A DNA stretch of 64,000 nucleotides, taken from contig NZ_JACBZR010000001.1 of assembly GCF_013408335.1 (NCBI RefSeq), positions 4,751,501 through 4,815,500 on the forward strand, in the 5' to 3' direction. Of the stretch, positions 53,519-63,481 are shown in pieces (the stretch's first letter is position 1; the number at the start of each line of letters is the position of its first letter). The position numbers were made by a program, and so were the translations under genes. The notes under the pieces are model-generated. The model made no database searches, was not told the DNA's origin, and was given only the letters and a program-made list of their open reading frames with translations. This DNA is from Nocardioides panzhihuensis (GTDB taxonomy: Bacteria; Actinomycetota; Actinomycetes; Propionibacteriales; Nocardioidaceae).

Positions 53519-54429
53519 GAGTACTTCCTCGCGGGGGCCTCGACGGTCCCGGCCTCCGAGGAGGCAGCGTCGAGCAGCTTCTTGATCTTGAGCGCCCGGA
53601 TGGGCACGAGCCGTCCGTCGGAGACGGCCCGGTCGAGCGTGGCCCGCGCCAGGGAGACGTACGACCCCAGGGTCTGCGGGGCGTTGGCGCGGATGTCGTC
53701 GAGGTGGGCTGCCACCGTGCCGGCGTCGCCACGGACGATCGGCCCGGTCAGCGCGGCATCACCGTGCTCCAGGGCGTTGTCGAGGGCGGCGGTCAGCAGC
53801 GGACGCAGGGTCCCCGCGGGGTCGGTGGCTCCGGCGGCGGAGAGGATCTCCATCGCCTCGGTGACCAGGGTGACCAGGTGGTTGGCGCCGTGGGCGAGCC
53901 CGGCGTGGTAGAGCGTCCGCATCTCCTCGGGCACCCACATCGGCTTGCCGCCGAGGTCGCTCACCAGCGCCTCGGCGAAGGCCCGGTCGGTGGGAGAGGC
54001 GGCAGTCAGCCCGAAGACGCAGCCGGAGAGCCGGGCGAGGTCGACCGAGGTGCCGGAGAAGGTCATCGCCGGGTGGACCGCCATCACATGAGCGCCGATG
54101 GCGGCGGCAGGCGCGAGGATCGCCAGGCCGTGGCGACCGGAGGTGTGGGCGATGTACTGCCCGGGCCGGATCGCGCCCGCGTCGACCATCGTCTTGACGA
54201 CGTTGCCGAGCATGTCGTCGGGGACGGTGAGCAGGAGGAGGTCGCACGCGCGAGCGACAGCGGTCGGCTTCTCGACCGGGACCCCCGGGAGAAGTGAGGC
54301 GATCCGCGCTCGGGAGGCGTCGGACTCTCCGGCGACGGCCACGATCTCGTGACCGGCGGACTGCAGCGCGGCTGCTAGGACGGCCCCGACGCGACCCGCG
54401 CCGACTACGCCCACCTTGAGTGGGTTCAT
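53515..54429 (-). CDS. Rossmann-fold DUF2520 protein
   Basis: The 304-residue protein has an N-terminal NAD(P)-binding motif [17 protein letters not shown] and [11 protein letters not shown], then the DUF2520 C-terminal helical domain ([17 protein letters not shown]). It looks like F420-dependent or ketopantoate-reductase-like dehydrogenases. Its constant place before panC in actinobacteria suggests a role in pantothenate synthesis, for instance ketopantoate reduction, but that is inference. An AAAGG site precedes ATG 54429. Confidence 0.88.
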   Translation of the reverse strand: MNPLKVGVVGAGRVGAVLAAALQSAGHEIVAVAGESDASRARIASLLPGVPVEKPTAVARACDLLLLTVPDDMLGNVVKTMVDAGAIRPGQYIAHTSGRHGLAILAPAAAIGAHVMAVHPAMTFSGTSVDLARLSGCVFGLTAASPTDRAFAEALVSDLGGKPMWVPEEMRTLYHAGLAHGANHLVTLVTEAMEILSAAGATDPAGTLRPLLTAALDNALEHGDAALTGPIVRGDAGTVAAHLDDIRANAPQTLGSYVSLARATLDRAVSDGRLVPIRALKIKKLLDAASSEAGTVEAPARKYS

Positions 54430-54747
54430 GGTGGTAGACCTTTCGTTCCAGTCCCTCCGACCACTCCCCCTTGCGAGCGGAGCCGGGATGGGTACCAGAC
54501 GTAGTGCCTGCGTGCTCGGCCACCGTGACCGAGCCGTATTGCTTGGCTTCGCCTCAGCTCAGCCGAGACAAACGGTACGCCGCCGGGCACTCTTCCGAAA
54601 CACCCGCGTCGAGTGACTGCTCTCACACCGGCGCTCTCACCCGCCGCACCCACGACTCGGCAACAAGCCGCCCCGGCATTGGAGTCAACCGCGCGCCGCG
54701 TGGAAGAATCCACGCCTCTCCGTCATCTACCAAAGGGTTAGAGTTCA
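54430..54747. promoter_or_regulatory. Divergent intergenic region
   Basis: The 318 bp between the DUF2520 gene and the cytidylyltransferase fusion contain no supported gene. They should hold promoters for the biosynthetic set to the left and the wall-polymer cluster to the right. I see no clear operator or terminator. Confidence 0.4.
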
Positions 54748-56163
54748 GTGCTTCGTAATGTTGCCGTGCTGCTTGCCGGCGGTGTGGGCTCCCGCGTGGG
54801 TCTCGACATCCCGAAGCAGCTCATCAAGATCGCAGGAATGCCGATCATGGAACACACCCTCGGTGTGCTCGACCGCCACCCGGAGATCGACGAGATCATC
54901 ATCCTGATGGCCCCTGGCCACCTCGACGCTGTGCACGCGATGACCCGCGACGGCCGCTACCCGAAGGTCTCGAAGATCCTCGAGGGCGCCGAGACCCGCA
55001 ACGAGACGACCAAGCGCGCTCTGGCCGCCCTCCCCGAGGGCGAGGACTGCAACGTACTCCTCCACGACGCCGTCCGTCCGCTGCTCAGCGAAGAGGTGAT
55101 CACCAACTGCTTCAAGGCGTTGCAGACCCACCAGGCCGTCGACGTGGCCATCCCCTCGGCCGACACGATCATCGAGCTCAACGACGACAACACCATCGCG
55201 CAGATCCCGGATCGCTCGCGGCTGCGCCGCGGCCAGACCCCGCAGGCCTTCCTCGCCTCGACGCTGAAGCGGGCCTACGAGATCGCCGACCAGGACTCGG
55301 AGTTCAAGGCGACCGACGACTGCAGCGTCGTGCTCAAGTACCTGCCCGACACCAAGATCTGGGTGGTCGACGGGCACGAACGGAACATGAAGGTCACCGA
55401 GCCGATCGACGTCTACATCGCCGACAAGCTCTTCCAGCTCACCGCTCACCAGCAGTTCCCGCAGAAGTCCGAGGCCGATTACCGGGCCGCCTTCGAAGGC
55501 AAGAACATGGTCGTCTTCGGCGGCAGCTACGGCATCGGCGCCGACATCATGGCGTTGGCCGAGTCCTACGGCGCGAACGTCGCCTCCTACAGCCGCTCGG
55601 CCACCGGCACCGACGTCGGCAAGCGGGCCGACATCGTCGCTGCGGCGGCCGACGCGGGCAAGCGCTTCGGCTCGATCGACTTCGTGGTCAACACGGCAGG
55701 TGTGCTGCCGCGTGGCGAGCTCGCGACCGTCTCGGAGGAGACGATCTACACCGCGACCGAGATCAACTACATCGCGCCGGTCCTGATCGCCCAGGAGTTC
55801 TTCCCCTACCTCGCCCGGGCGAAGGGCTCCCTGCTCTTCTTCACCTCGAGCTCCTACACCCGCGGCCGCCGCGGCTACGCGCTCTACTCCTCGGCGAAGG
55901 CGGCCACGGTCAACCTGACCCAGGCCCTCGCCGACGAGTGGGCCGACGAGGGCGTACGCGTCAACGCGATCAACCCTGAGCGCACCGCGACGCCGATGCG
56001 CACCAAGGCGTTCGGCGAGGAGCCGCCCAACACCCTCCTCGAGTCGAAGGCAGTCGCACGTGCGTCGCTGGACACCCTGATCGCGTCGAGCACCGGCCAC
56101 GTCATCGACCTGCGCCGCATCGACCCGATCCAGGAGGCCCTGGACGCCGCTGCGGGGAACTGA
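54748..56163 (+). CDS. Bifunctional cytidylyltransferase/SDR (CDP-ribitol synthesis type)
   Basis: Residues 1-230 form an IspD/TarI-type cytidylyltransferase (LLAGGVGSRVGLDIPKQ at the start, LHDAVRPLLSEE, TDDCSVVLKY). Residues about 250-471 form a short-chain dehydrogenase with GGSYGIG near 256, NTAG, and the YSSAK catalytic pair near 380. The order matches H. influenzae Bcs1, which reduces ribulose 5-phosphate and makes CDP-ribitol for ribitol-phosphate polymers. The NTAG replaces NNAG but is tolerated. The start is GTG at 54748. It heads the wall glycopolymer genes. Ribitol as product is inference from family. Confidence 0.88.
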   Translation: MLRNVAVLLAGGVGSRVGLDIPKQLIKIAGMPIMEHTLGVLDRHPEIDEIIILMAPGHLDAVHAMTRDGRYPKVSKILEGAETRNETTKRALAALPEGEDCNVLLHDAVRPLLSEEVITNCFKALQTHQAVDVAIPSADTIIELNDDNTIAQIPDRSRLRRGQTPQAFLASTLKRAYEIADQDSEFKATDDCSVVLKYLPDTKIWVVDGHERNMKVTEPIDVYIADKLFQLTAHQQFPQKSEADYRAAFEGKNMVVFGGSYGIGADIMALAESYGANVASYSRSATGTDVGKRADIVAAAADAGKRFGSIDFVVNTAGVLPRGELATVSEETIYTATEINYIAPVLIAQEFFPYLARAKGSLLFFTSSSYTRGRRGYALYSSAKAATVNLTQALADEWADEGVRVNAINPERTATPMRTKAFGEEPPNTLLESKAVARASLDTLIASSTGHVIDLRRIDPIQEALDAAAGN

Positions 56164-56167
56164 CCCG

Positions 56168-57310
56168 ATGACAAGCACCCCGACCGCTCCCGCCGACACC
56201 ACCCCGGCACGCGCACCCGAGTCCGGATCCGAGACCGCGCCCAAGAAGGTCGTACGCCGCTCCCGGCTCGGCGCGCTCGACGCGCTCCGGTTCATCGCGG
56301 CAGTCGTCGTCGTGGGCTACCACCTCACCGGCATCGCGACCCCTTACTGGGGCCTCGACCCCCGGGAGGTCTTCCCGACCCTCAACCACGTCACCCGCTA
56401 CGGCTACCTCGGCGTGGAGCTCTTCTTCATCATCAGCGGCTTCGTGATCCTGATGACCGCGTGGGGTCGTGACCTGCCCCGTTTCGTCTCCTCCCGGGTC
56501 GCCCGGCTGTTCCCGGCCTACTGGGTCGCCGTCATCATCACGCTGATCCTCCAGGCCTACTGGAAGGGCGGCCGCGACCAAGGGTTCGTCGGCGGCCTGA
56601 TCAACATGACGATGACCCAAGACGCCTGGGACGTACTCAGTGCCCAGGGTGCCTTCTGGACGCTCTGGATCGAGCTCAAGTTCTACCTGCTGATCGGCGT
56701 CTTCCTGCTCGTCGGCATCACCAAGCAACGGGTGATCGCGGTCGTGTTCCTGTGGCCGCTGCTCGCCCAGATCGCCCGCGCGACCGACTCCGGGATGCTG
56801 AACTCGCTGCTGTTCGCCGAGTACGCCCCGTTCTTCGCGATGGGCATGGCCCTGTTCCTCATCTACCGCTTCGGCAACTCGTTCATCGCCTGGCTCGCGG
56901 TGGCCTACAACGTGATCCTGGGCATCCGCCAAGCGACGGAGTACGCCGATCGGGCGACCGAGCTCGTCGGTGCGACCGTGTCGCCTATGGTCACCGGCCT
57001 TGCGATCGTCGCGTTCGCCGCTCTGGTCTGGCTGGTCTCCGCCGGTCCGCTGGGGCGGGTGGAGGCGCGCTTCCTGACGACGCTCGGGGCGCTGACCTAT
57101 CCGCTCTACCTGATCCACGCGCAGTTCGCGTTCTGGGTGATCGACACCTTCCACGGCCGCTACGACGAGTACGTCGTCCTGGCGGCTGCGGTCGCGACCG
57201 CTCTCGTGCTCGCCATCGCTCTCCACTACCTCATCGAGCGTCGTCTGCACGACCCGGTGCGCGACGCTGTCCAACGTGGTCTGCGGGAGGCTCCGCAACC
57301 AGGTCGCTAG
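56168..57310 (+). CDS. Acyltransferase 3 family membrane protein (OafA-like)
   Basis: The 380-residue protein has a polar N-terminus of about 32 residues and then ten or so membrane helices. Motifs are ALDALRFIAAVVVVGYHLTG with the essential His, YLGVELFFIISGFVI, SSRVARLFPAYWVAV and LGALTYPLYLIHAQFAF. It likely O-acetylates a surface polymer. It starts 4 bp after the CDP-ribitol fusion gene, so it probably modifies the same polymer. Confidence 0.93.
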   Translation: MTSTPTAPADTTPARAPESGSETAPKKVVRRSRLGALDALRFIAAVVVVGYHLTGIATPYWGLDPREVFPTLNHVTRYGYLGVELFFIISGFVILMTAWGRDLPRFVSSRVARLFPAYWVAVIITLILQAYWKGGRDQGFVGGLINMTMTQDAWDVLSAQGAFWTLWIELKFYLLIGVFLLVGITKQRVIAVVFLWPLLAQIARATDSGMLNSLLFAEYAPFFAMGMALFLIYRFGNSFIAWLAVAYNVILGIRQATEYADRATELVGATVSPMVTGLAIVAFAALVWLVSAGPLGRVEARFLTTLGALTYPLYLIHAQFAFWVIDTFHGRYDEYVVLAAAVATALVLAIALHYLIERRLHDPVRDAVQRGLREAPQPGR

Positions 57311-57378
57311 CGCATCGTCCGGTGAAGAACGACGCGAAAGCGCACGTGGATCTGCGGGGCATGCCCTAATGTCGCTCC

Positions 57379-58971
57379 ATGCGGACCAGAGTCCGGCCGG
57401 ATCAGAGCAAATCGGTCCAGCCCAGGTACATCAACTCATCCCGAGTGCGCCTCCGTCAGGAGATGGCACGCTTCGCCAAGGGCACCAAGCGTGGCATGCG
57501 TGTGCTCGACGCCGGCGCCGGCCGTTCGCCCTACCGGAAGCTGTTCAAGCACGCTCAGTACGAGGCGGCCGACTTCGCCCAGCTGGACTCTGCGAACCCA
57601 CCCCTCGACTATCTGTGCGACATCACCGACATCCCGGTGCCTGACGGGCACTTCGACCGGGTGATCTGCAACCAGGTCCTCGAGCACGTGCCTGAGCCGG
57701 AGAAGGCGATCGCCGAGCTGCACCGTGTGCTCAAGCCGGGTGGCCGGATCTTCCTCTCCGCGCCGCTCTTCTTCGCCGAGCATCAGAAGCCGTACGACTT
57801 CTTCCGCTACACCCAGTTCGCGCTGCGGAAGATGTTCGAGGACGCAGGGTTCGAGATCGCCAGGATGAACTGGCTCGAGGGCTACTTCGGCACGGTCGCC
57901 TACAACTATCAGATGATGGCGAAGAACCTTCCCGCGAGCGTCGACGAGCTCCGCGGACGAGGTCTGCGCTGGAAGCTGGCCTACATCGCCCCGATCGTCC
58001 TCCTGAACCGGAAGCTCGCAGTCCGGCTCAGCCGCCTCTACTCCCGGCTGGAGATCTCCGGTGGCCGCTTCGAGCGCGGGATGCCGAAGAACTACGTCGT
58101 GGTCGCGCGCAAGCCCGCCACCGACGCCCCGCCCGCATCGAAGCAGCCGGTCGAGGAGAACGCCACCAAGACCACCGCCCAGACGAGCGGTCAGACGACC
58201 GGTCAGACCAGAGCCGAGCTCGAGGCCGAGGTCGCGAGGCTACGCGCCGAGACCATACGCACCCGGCAGTCGGTGTGCGACCCCCTGGCAGACCTCCCGC
58301 TTCCCTCCGAGGTCCACACCGTCCTCGACGACGTCCGCGCCGAGCACCTCACCTACCTCAAGCCCGAGAACCTGCAGGTGCTCGCCCGCCAGGTGCTGGA
58401 CGCCGACCTGCAGGACCGGCCCGGGCTGATCATCGAGACCGGAGCGGCGCTGGGCGGCTCCGCGATCGTGATGGCGGCGGCGAAGGACCCGAAGCGGCCG
58501 ATGAAGGTCTACGACGTCTTCGGCATGATCCCCGAGCCGTCCGAGCGCGACGGCGAGGACGTGCACAACCGCTACCGGAAGATCGTCAGCGGCACGTCGA
58601 AGGGGATCGGCGGGGAGACCTACTACGGCTATCGCGACAACCTCTACGACGAGGTGAGCGACTCGTTCGTCAGGCATGGGATCGATCCCGCGCAGCACAA
58701 CGTCGAACTGGTGCAGGGCCTGTTTCAGGACACGCTGAAGATCGACGAACCGGTCGCCTTCGCCCACCTCGACGGCGACTGGTACGAGTCGACGATGATC
58801 TGCTTGGAGCGGATCGCCCCCCACCTGGTCGTGGGGGGACGGATCGTGCTCGACGACTACTTCCACTACAGCGGATGCCGCGACGCGGTCGACGAGTATT
58901 TCGAGGACCGTCCCGGCTTCCGGCTGGAGCGACGTACGAAGCTCCACGCCGTCCGCGTAGCCGGGTCCTGA
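57379..58971 (+). CDS. Double methyltransferase: class I SAM domain fused to a TylF/MycF-like domain
   Basis: The 530-residue protein has an N-terminal methyltransferase (YINSSRVRLRQEM, VLDAGAGRSPYRK near 50, NQVLEHVPEPEKAI, LKPGGRIFLSAP), a Thr/Gln/Lys-rich linker of about 50 residues (250-300, with a short coiled-coil region AELEAEVARLRAE) and a C-terminal TylF/MycF macrocin O-methyltransferase domain (LIIETGAALGGSAIVM, FAHLDGDWYESTMICLE, GGRIVLDDYFHY with DD metal ligands). Both domains appear intact. It lies 68 bp after the acyltransferase. Methylation of sugars in a wall polymer is the likely role. Confidence 0.9.
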   Translation: MRTRVRPDQSKSVQPRYINSSRVRLRQEMARFAKGTKRGMRVLDAGAGRSPYRKLFKHAQYEAADFAQLDSANPPLDYLCDITDIPVPDGHFDRVICNQVLEHVPEPEKAIAELHRVLKPGGRIFLSAPLFFAEHQKPYDFFRYTQFALRKMFEDAGFEIARMNWLEGYFGTVAYNYQMMAKNLPASVDELRGRGLRWKLAYIAPIVLLNRKLAVRLSRLYSRLEISGGRFERGMPKNYVVVARKPATDAPPASKQPVEENATKTTAQTSGQTTGQTRAELEAEVARLRAETIRTRQSVCDPLADLPLPSEVHTVLDDVRAEHLTYLKPENLQVLARQVLDADLQDRPGLIIETGAALGGSAIVMAAAKDPKRPMKVYDVFGMIPEPSERDGEDVHNRYRKIVSGTSKGIGGETYYGYRDNLYDEVSDSFVRHGIDPAQHNVELVQGLFQDTLKIDEPVAFAHLDGDWYESTMICLERIAPHLVVGGRIVLDDYFHYSGCRDAVDEYFEDRPGFRLERRTKLHAVRVAGS

Positions 58972-58981
58972 CGCCCTCCGG

Positions 58982-60919
58982 TCAGCGCCGCTGCAGGTGA
59001 AGGACGTCGTTCGGACCGAACGACACCTCGAAGTTCGGGCGTACGTCACGGGGCCGGCCGAGCTTGGTCTGCCAGCTCCAGTTGTGAACGGTGAACCGGA
59101 GCCGCAGATCCAGGTTGCGGGTTTCCTCGGAAAGCTCCTCGAAGACCTGCGCGAGGTCGAACCTGGAAGCGAGCCGGAACGCACCCCGGCCCTCGGGCTC
59201 GACCTCGAGGGGCAGCGCTGCCACCTCGCCGGTCTCGTTGCAGACGGCGTCGAGGGTGACGATGCGATCCGACATCACGCCCTTGGGCCATTCGCCCATG
59301 ACGGTGAGCGTGGCGTCGAAGCGGAGCGTACGAGAGTCACGGAACGCGGCAGAGCTGGCCTGGGTGCGACCGAGGCGGCTCGCCGGGCCAGGCAAGCGGG
59401 TCGCGACGCCCTCGGGCATCGGCCGCGCCCATCCGAGAGCGTGGACGTCGAGCCGGGCTCGTGCCTTCTCGATTCGGCCCGGCCGCTGCGCGACGGCACC
59501 CTCGAAGGCGACCCGCCAGTCATCGAGGAACGCGCGCCAGTCGTGCTTGCTCGCCTTCTCCAGGGCCTTGCGGGACATCTCCGCCACCTTGCCGGGGGCG
59601 TCGATCATCTGGATGCAGCGCTCGGCGACCGCGTCGATGTCCTCGGCCTCGACGATGAAGCCGTCGACCCCGTCGCTGATCTGCTCGCGCGGACCGTAGT
59701 TGATGTCGTAGCTGATCACCGGGCAGCCGAAGGAGAGCGACTCGAGGGTCGCCAGCGGGTAGCCCTCGTTGACGCTGGTCATGATGAAGCCGGTGGCGTG
59801 CAGCAGCGCTTCCTTGGCTCGCGGGTCGTGACCCATGAGCTGGACGTTCTTGCCGACGTCGAGGGTCTCGATCAGGTCGGCGAGTGGCTTGTAGAGCTTG
59901 CCGTCGCCGTAGATCTGGAACTTGGCCTCCGGCCGCGTCTCGACCACCTTCGCGAAAGCCTTGATGGCGTGCTCGAGGCGCTTCTGCGGCTCGAGCCTGG
60001 CCACCGTGACGAACGTCGCCGGCTCCCGCTCGGGCATCGTCTCGGGCAGCTCGGGCAGCTCGACCGGGTTGGGCACGACGAACCGGTGCGAGGTCGGCCC
60101 GTAGCGCATCGCGATGTGCTCGGACTGACGATGGGTCAGGTTCACCAGGCCGTCGTACTCATGGATGTTGTCCAGCAGCGGCGCGTACTTCCCCGAGAGC
60201 TGGGAGTTCCAGCGCCGCTCCTTCACGACATGGTTGTTGTGCATGAGGTGGAGGAAGTGGAAGCGGTCGTCCTCACGGGGCATGACGTCGCGCAGCGCGA
60301 ACCGGGAGTCGGTCACGAAGAAGACCCGCTCGGCGTCGCCCGCGAGGAGCTCGAGCCAGTGCCACAGCCAGCCGCTCACGGTCTCCCACGAGCGGATCGG
60401 ACGACCCTCCGCATCGGTGAGGATGTAGGGCACCCTTGACGCGGCCGGAGCCCCGGGCCCCGGCGCCCGCAGGTAGATCGACCCGTCGGCACGGCGGTAG
60501 TCGCGCGCCAGGTCCTTGCCCGACTGCGAATGGGCGGTGTAGTAGACGGTGCCGTCAGGGTGGAGGACGTCCTGGGTGGTCGTGCCGGCCACGTCGGCGA
60601 GCGTCCCGCCGAGCGCGGCCACGGACTCGTCCGGCGCGTCGGTGGGCGTGTTGTGGCGATACCACTCGTAGAGATTGAGGAGCTCCATGCCCTCGATCAG
60701 CTGGCCCGACTCGCGCAGCACCTCGCGCACCTCGTCGTAGACGGGCTTCGACTCGGTTGTCAGCAGAGTCGTGGGGATCCCGGTGTGCTGGGTGATCAGA
60801 CGGTTACGCATGATCATCGCCCGCGTCTGTCCGCCGAACTTGGTCGCGATCTCGTTGCACATCGTGAGGTAGCGGCCCTCGGGGAGCGCGACCTGCTCGT
60901 GGGGGGTGGCGATCGACAT
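58982..60919 (-). CDS. TagE-like glycosyltransferase with C-terminal extension
   Basis: The 645-residue protein resembles poly(glycerol-phosphate) glucosyltransferases (TagE/GtfA-like, GT4 fold). The N-terminal part has MCNEIATKFGGQTRAMIMRN and an inserted beta-rich region with LHPDGTVYYTAHS; the C-terminal GT-B half has FVTVARLEPQKRLEHAIKAF and VNEGYPLATLESLSFGCPVI with the EG..L.E nucleotide-sugar motif. Residues about 495-645 form an extra beta-rich domain not seen in basic members. It is divergent from the next gene and convergent with the double methyltransferase, ending 10 bp from it. Confidence 0.88.
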   Translation of the reverse strand: MSIATPHEQVALPEGRYLTMCNEIATKFGGQTRAMIMRNRLITQHTGIPTTLLTTESKPVYDEVREVLRESGQLIEGMELLNLYEWYRHNTPTDAPDESVAALGGTLADVAGTTTQDVLHPDGTVYYTAHSQSGKDLARDYRRADGSIYLRAPGPGAPAASRVPYILTDAEGRPIRSWETVSGWLWHWLELLAGDAERVFFVTDSRFALRDVMPREDDRFHFLHLMHNNHVVKERRWNSQLSGKYAPLLDNIHEYDGLVNLTHRQSEHIAMRYGPTSHRFVVPNPVELPELPETMPEREPATFVTVARLEPQKRLEHAIKAFAKVVETRPEAKFQIYGDGKLYKPLADLIETLDVGKNVQLMGHDPRAKEALLHATGFIMTSVNEGYPLATLESLSFGCPVISYDINYGPREQISDGVDGFIVEAEDIDAVAERCIQMIDAPGKVAEMSRKALEKASKHDWRAFLDDWRVAFEGAVAQRPGRIEKARARLDVHALGWARPMPEGVATRLPGPASRLGRTQASSAAFRDSRTLRFDATLTVMGEWPKGVMSDRIVTLDAVCNETGEVAALPLEVEPEGRGAFRLASRFDLAQVFEELSEETRNLDLRLRFTVHNWSWQTKLGRPRDVRPNFEVSFGPNDVLHLQRR

Positions 60920-61066
60920 GCGCCGAGATTAGTCGGCGTCTTTGGGGAATGCCGATTCTTCGGGCAGGATATCCCGCCTGGATCATACGGGGGAACGTGT
61001 GAACGGACCGCGAACAACGCGGCTCCTCTTACCGACCATGCGTCGAACCATCAATGAAGGAGTCCC

Positions 61067-63412
61067 ATGGCCAGCCCAGCTCGACGACTCGCTCGCCAGC
61101 TGCTCCCTGAGCGTCTGCGTCAGAGCCTCACCGCGCGCGTTCCGTCCATCTCGGAGGGTGCGCCGGAGGGCGTGAAGCCGGCGCCGATCTCCATCGAGGT
61201 GGAACCGCTCGTCGTCGCCGCTGACCTGGACGGCGCGGTCAACGCTGCCGGTGGCGGCTTCTACGAGCGCGCCTGGGCCCTCTTCCAGGGCGTCCCGGTG
61301 GAGAAGTGGGCCGTGTCTGCCGCCGACGAGTACGTCATGTCGGGGCTCCACGTCGACCCCGACGCGACCCGTGCGACCCTGCGCGAGCTGGCCGAGTCCG
61401 GCGCTGCGTACGTCCCGGGCCGCGCCTGGCTCGCGATGACCAGCCGCGTCTTCGGCTTCGGCGACCAGGAGCTGGCCCGCAGCCTTTACGCCCGGCTCGA
61501 CGAGGCCGTCGGTGACGGCACGAACGGCGACACCAAGTGGGTCGTCGAGAGCCGTGACTGGCTGCGCTCGTGGGTCGCGGCAGACAACGACGAGCCCGAT
61601 GCCCCGGCCGCGCCGGAGGGCACCGTCTCCTACGCCGTCGTCGACTACGGCCACCCCGGCCGCTCCCGCGCCTCGGCCAACATCGGCGACCACGTCCAGA
61701 CCGTCGCCTCCCTCGGCCACCTGGTGCGCCACCGCGACCTCGAGTTCACCGGCGAGTCCGAGCTCGACGAGCTCGCCGACCGGCTGCGCGAGCGGGTCCG
61801 TCCCGAGCGCGTCCGCGACGGCCTGTCCGCCAAGGTCCAGCTGCTGACCCTCCAGCGCGACGCGTCGATGTACCAGCCCGTCCCGAAGGACACCTGGATG
61901 CTCGGCTTCGGGTGGTACATGCACCCCATCTTCGAGATGCGCTACGGGATGCCGTTCCACAAGAACCTGCGTCCGATCTTCGTCTCGTTCCACTGCAGCA
62001 CCCGCGCCATGATGACCGACGAGACGATCGAATACCTCAAGAAGTACGCCCCGATCGGCTGCCGCGACTGGACGACCGTGGACATCCTGCTCTCCGTCGG
62101 CGTGCCCGCCTTCTTCTCCGGCTGCCTCACCACCACGGTCTCGACCGTCTTCCCCGACGCCACCGAGCTGCCCGGTCCGGACGCCCCGGTCGGCTACGTC
62201 GACGTCTTCGACGGCACCATCCCCGAAGGTGCCCCGACCTACGCCCAGGGCGGCCTCGACGAGGTCCGGTTCCGGCCGTTCGTGAAGAACATCGACGACG
62301 CGATCACGATGCTCGAGGGCTACCGTCGCGACCACCGCAAGCTGGTCACCAGCCGCCTGCACTGCTACCTGCCCGGTCGCAGCATCGGCATCGACATCGA
62401 CTTCCGCCCGAAGAACCTCTCCGACCCGCGCTTCGCCGGTCTCAACCCGCTCACACCGGAAGAGTTCGACGGCATCCGCGAGAGCATGAACGACCGGCTC
62501 GAGACGATCCTCACCAAGATCTTCTCCGGGGCCAGCGTCGAGGAGGTCTACGCGCAGTGGAGCGAGATGAACGCCGCTGAGGTCGAGATCGCGCGTCAGC
62601 GCCGGGCCGGCGCCCGCAAGGTGGGCGAGCTGGTCAGCTCGATCGCCGACGACGTACGCAGCAACCCGGTGCACACCCCGGAGCAGGTCCCGGCCGACGC
62701 GATCCACGTCGCGGTCTCGGCCCGCCCGAAGCAGCGCCCGAAGCTGCGCCGGCTGATCAAGTCCATCGCGGCGTACTCGTCGCGTCCGGTCCACCTGTGG
62801 GTGCAGACCGGTGGCACCGACCTGCGCCTCGACGAGCTCGCTCGGCCGGGGATCACGCTCAGCGCGCTGGACGTGTCCGGCTTCGACGGGATCAAGCAGC
62901 CCGACGGCAGCACGCTCCCGATCGGCCAGCTCGAGCGTCTCGTGGTCGCCGACCTGCTCCCCGACGTCGACAGGCTCGTCATCCTGCCGGTCTCCGCTGT
63001 GCTGACCGAGGACATCGCAGGCCTGGCCGACACCGACCTGGAGGGCAACCTGCTGGCTGCCGCCGACGTCGTCGGCACCCGCGGGGTCAGTGGCTTCCAG
63101 CAGATCCACGCTGCCGCCAACAAGCAGGCTGAGCGCACCACCCTGGCGGCCGAGCTGCGTCGTGACGGCCACCAGCGGCATGCCTTCGACTTCGACGCCT
63201 TCGACATCGATGTGCTCGTGCTCGATGCCGCGCAGTGGCGTGAGAAGGGTCTGCTCGCCTCGCTGGCGCCCTACGTCGAGACCTACGGGATGACCTACCG
63301 CAACGTGGTCCTGCTCGAGGTCGGCCCGCACCGCGCGGTCCTGCCGGAGCGTTGGAACGCGATCCCCGGCAAGACCTCGGTTGCCGAGCCGGCCCTCGCC
63401 CGGCTGGCGTGA
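61067..63412 (+). CDS. Polysaccharide pyruvyltransferase-like protein fused to a degenerate GT8 domain
   Basis: The 781-residue protein has an N-terminal helical region (1-185), then a polysaccharide pyruvyltransferase-like domain (about 190-500: SYAVVDYGHPGRSRASANIGD, IGCRDWTTVDILLSVGVPAFFSGCLT, TSRLHCYLPGRSIG) and a C-terminal GT8-like domain (about 555-781: IHVAVSARPKQRPKLRRLI, DVDRLVILPVSAVLTEDIAG, LPERWNAIPG). At the GT8 DxD site Pro641-Val-Ser643 replaces Asp-x-Asp, so the second domain is probably inactive. A GGAG site precedes the ATG; a strong terminator follows. Confidence 0.82.
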   Translation: MASPARRLARQLLPERLRQSLTARVPSISEGAPEGVKPAPISIEVEPLVVAADLDGAVNAAGGGFYERAWALFQGVPVEKWAVSAADEYVMSGLHVDPDATRATLRELAESGAAYVPGRAWLAMTSRVFGFGDQELARSLYARLDEAVGDGTNGDTKWVVESRDWLRSWVAADNDEPDAPAAPEGTVSYAVVDYGHPGRSRASANIGDHVQTVASLGHLVRHRDLEFTGESELDELADRLRERVRPERVRDGLSAKVQLLTLQRDASMYQPVPKDTWMLGFGWYMHPIFEMRYGMPFHKNLRPIFVSFHCSTRAMMTDETIEYLKKYAPIGCRDWTTVDILLSVGVPAFFSGCLTTTVSTVFPDATELPGPDAPVGYVDVFDGTIPEGAPTYAQGGLDEVRFRPFVKNIDDAITMLEGYRRDHRKLVTSRLHCYLPGRSIGIDIDFRPKNLSDPRFAGLNPLTPEEFDGIRESMNDRLETILTKIFSGASVEEVYAQWSEMNAAEVEIARQRRAGARKVGELVSSIADDVRSNPVHTPEQVPADAIHVAVSARPKQRPKLRRLIKSIAAYSSRPVHLWVQTGGTDLRLDELARPGITLSALDVSGFDGIKQPDGSTLPIGQLERLVVADLLPDVDRLVILPVSAVLTEDIAGLADTDLEGNLLAAADVVGTRGVSGFQQIHAAANKQAERTTLAAELRRDGHQRHAFDFDAFDIDVLVLDAAQWREKGLLASLAPYVETYGMTYRNVVLLEVGPHRAVLPERWNAIPGKTSVAEPALARLA

Positions 63413-63428
63413 CCTAAGACCCGCGTAG

Positions 63429-63474
63429 AGCAGCGATGGCGCGCCCCGCAAGGGGACGCGCCATCGCTGCTTTT
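63429..63474 (+). terminator. Strong intrinsic terminator
   Basis: A perfect 15-bp stem (63429-63443 with 63457-63471) is extended by an inner CCCC-GCAA-GGGG hairpin with a GNRA-type loop, and TTTT follows. It separates the pyruvyltransferase gene from the convergent TagF-like gene and may act in both directions. Confidence 0.9.
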
Positions 63475-63481
63475 GTGACCG

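Noticed and set aside
60983..63451. 822-codon open frame opposite the pyruvyltransferase fusion gene
   Set aside because: No motifs, crosses the terminator at 63429-63474, and the plus-strand gene has a good ribosome site and domains.
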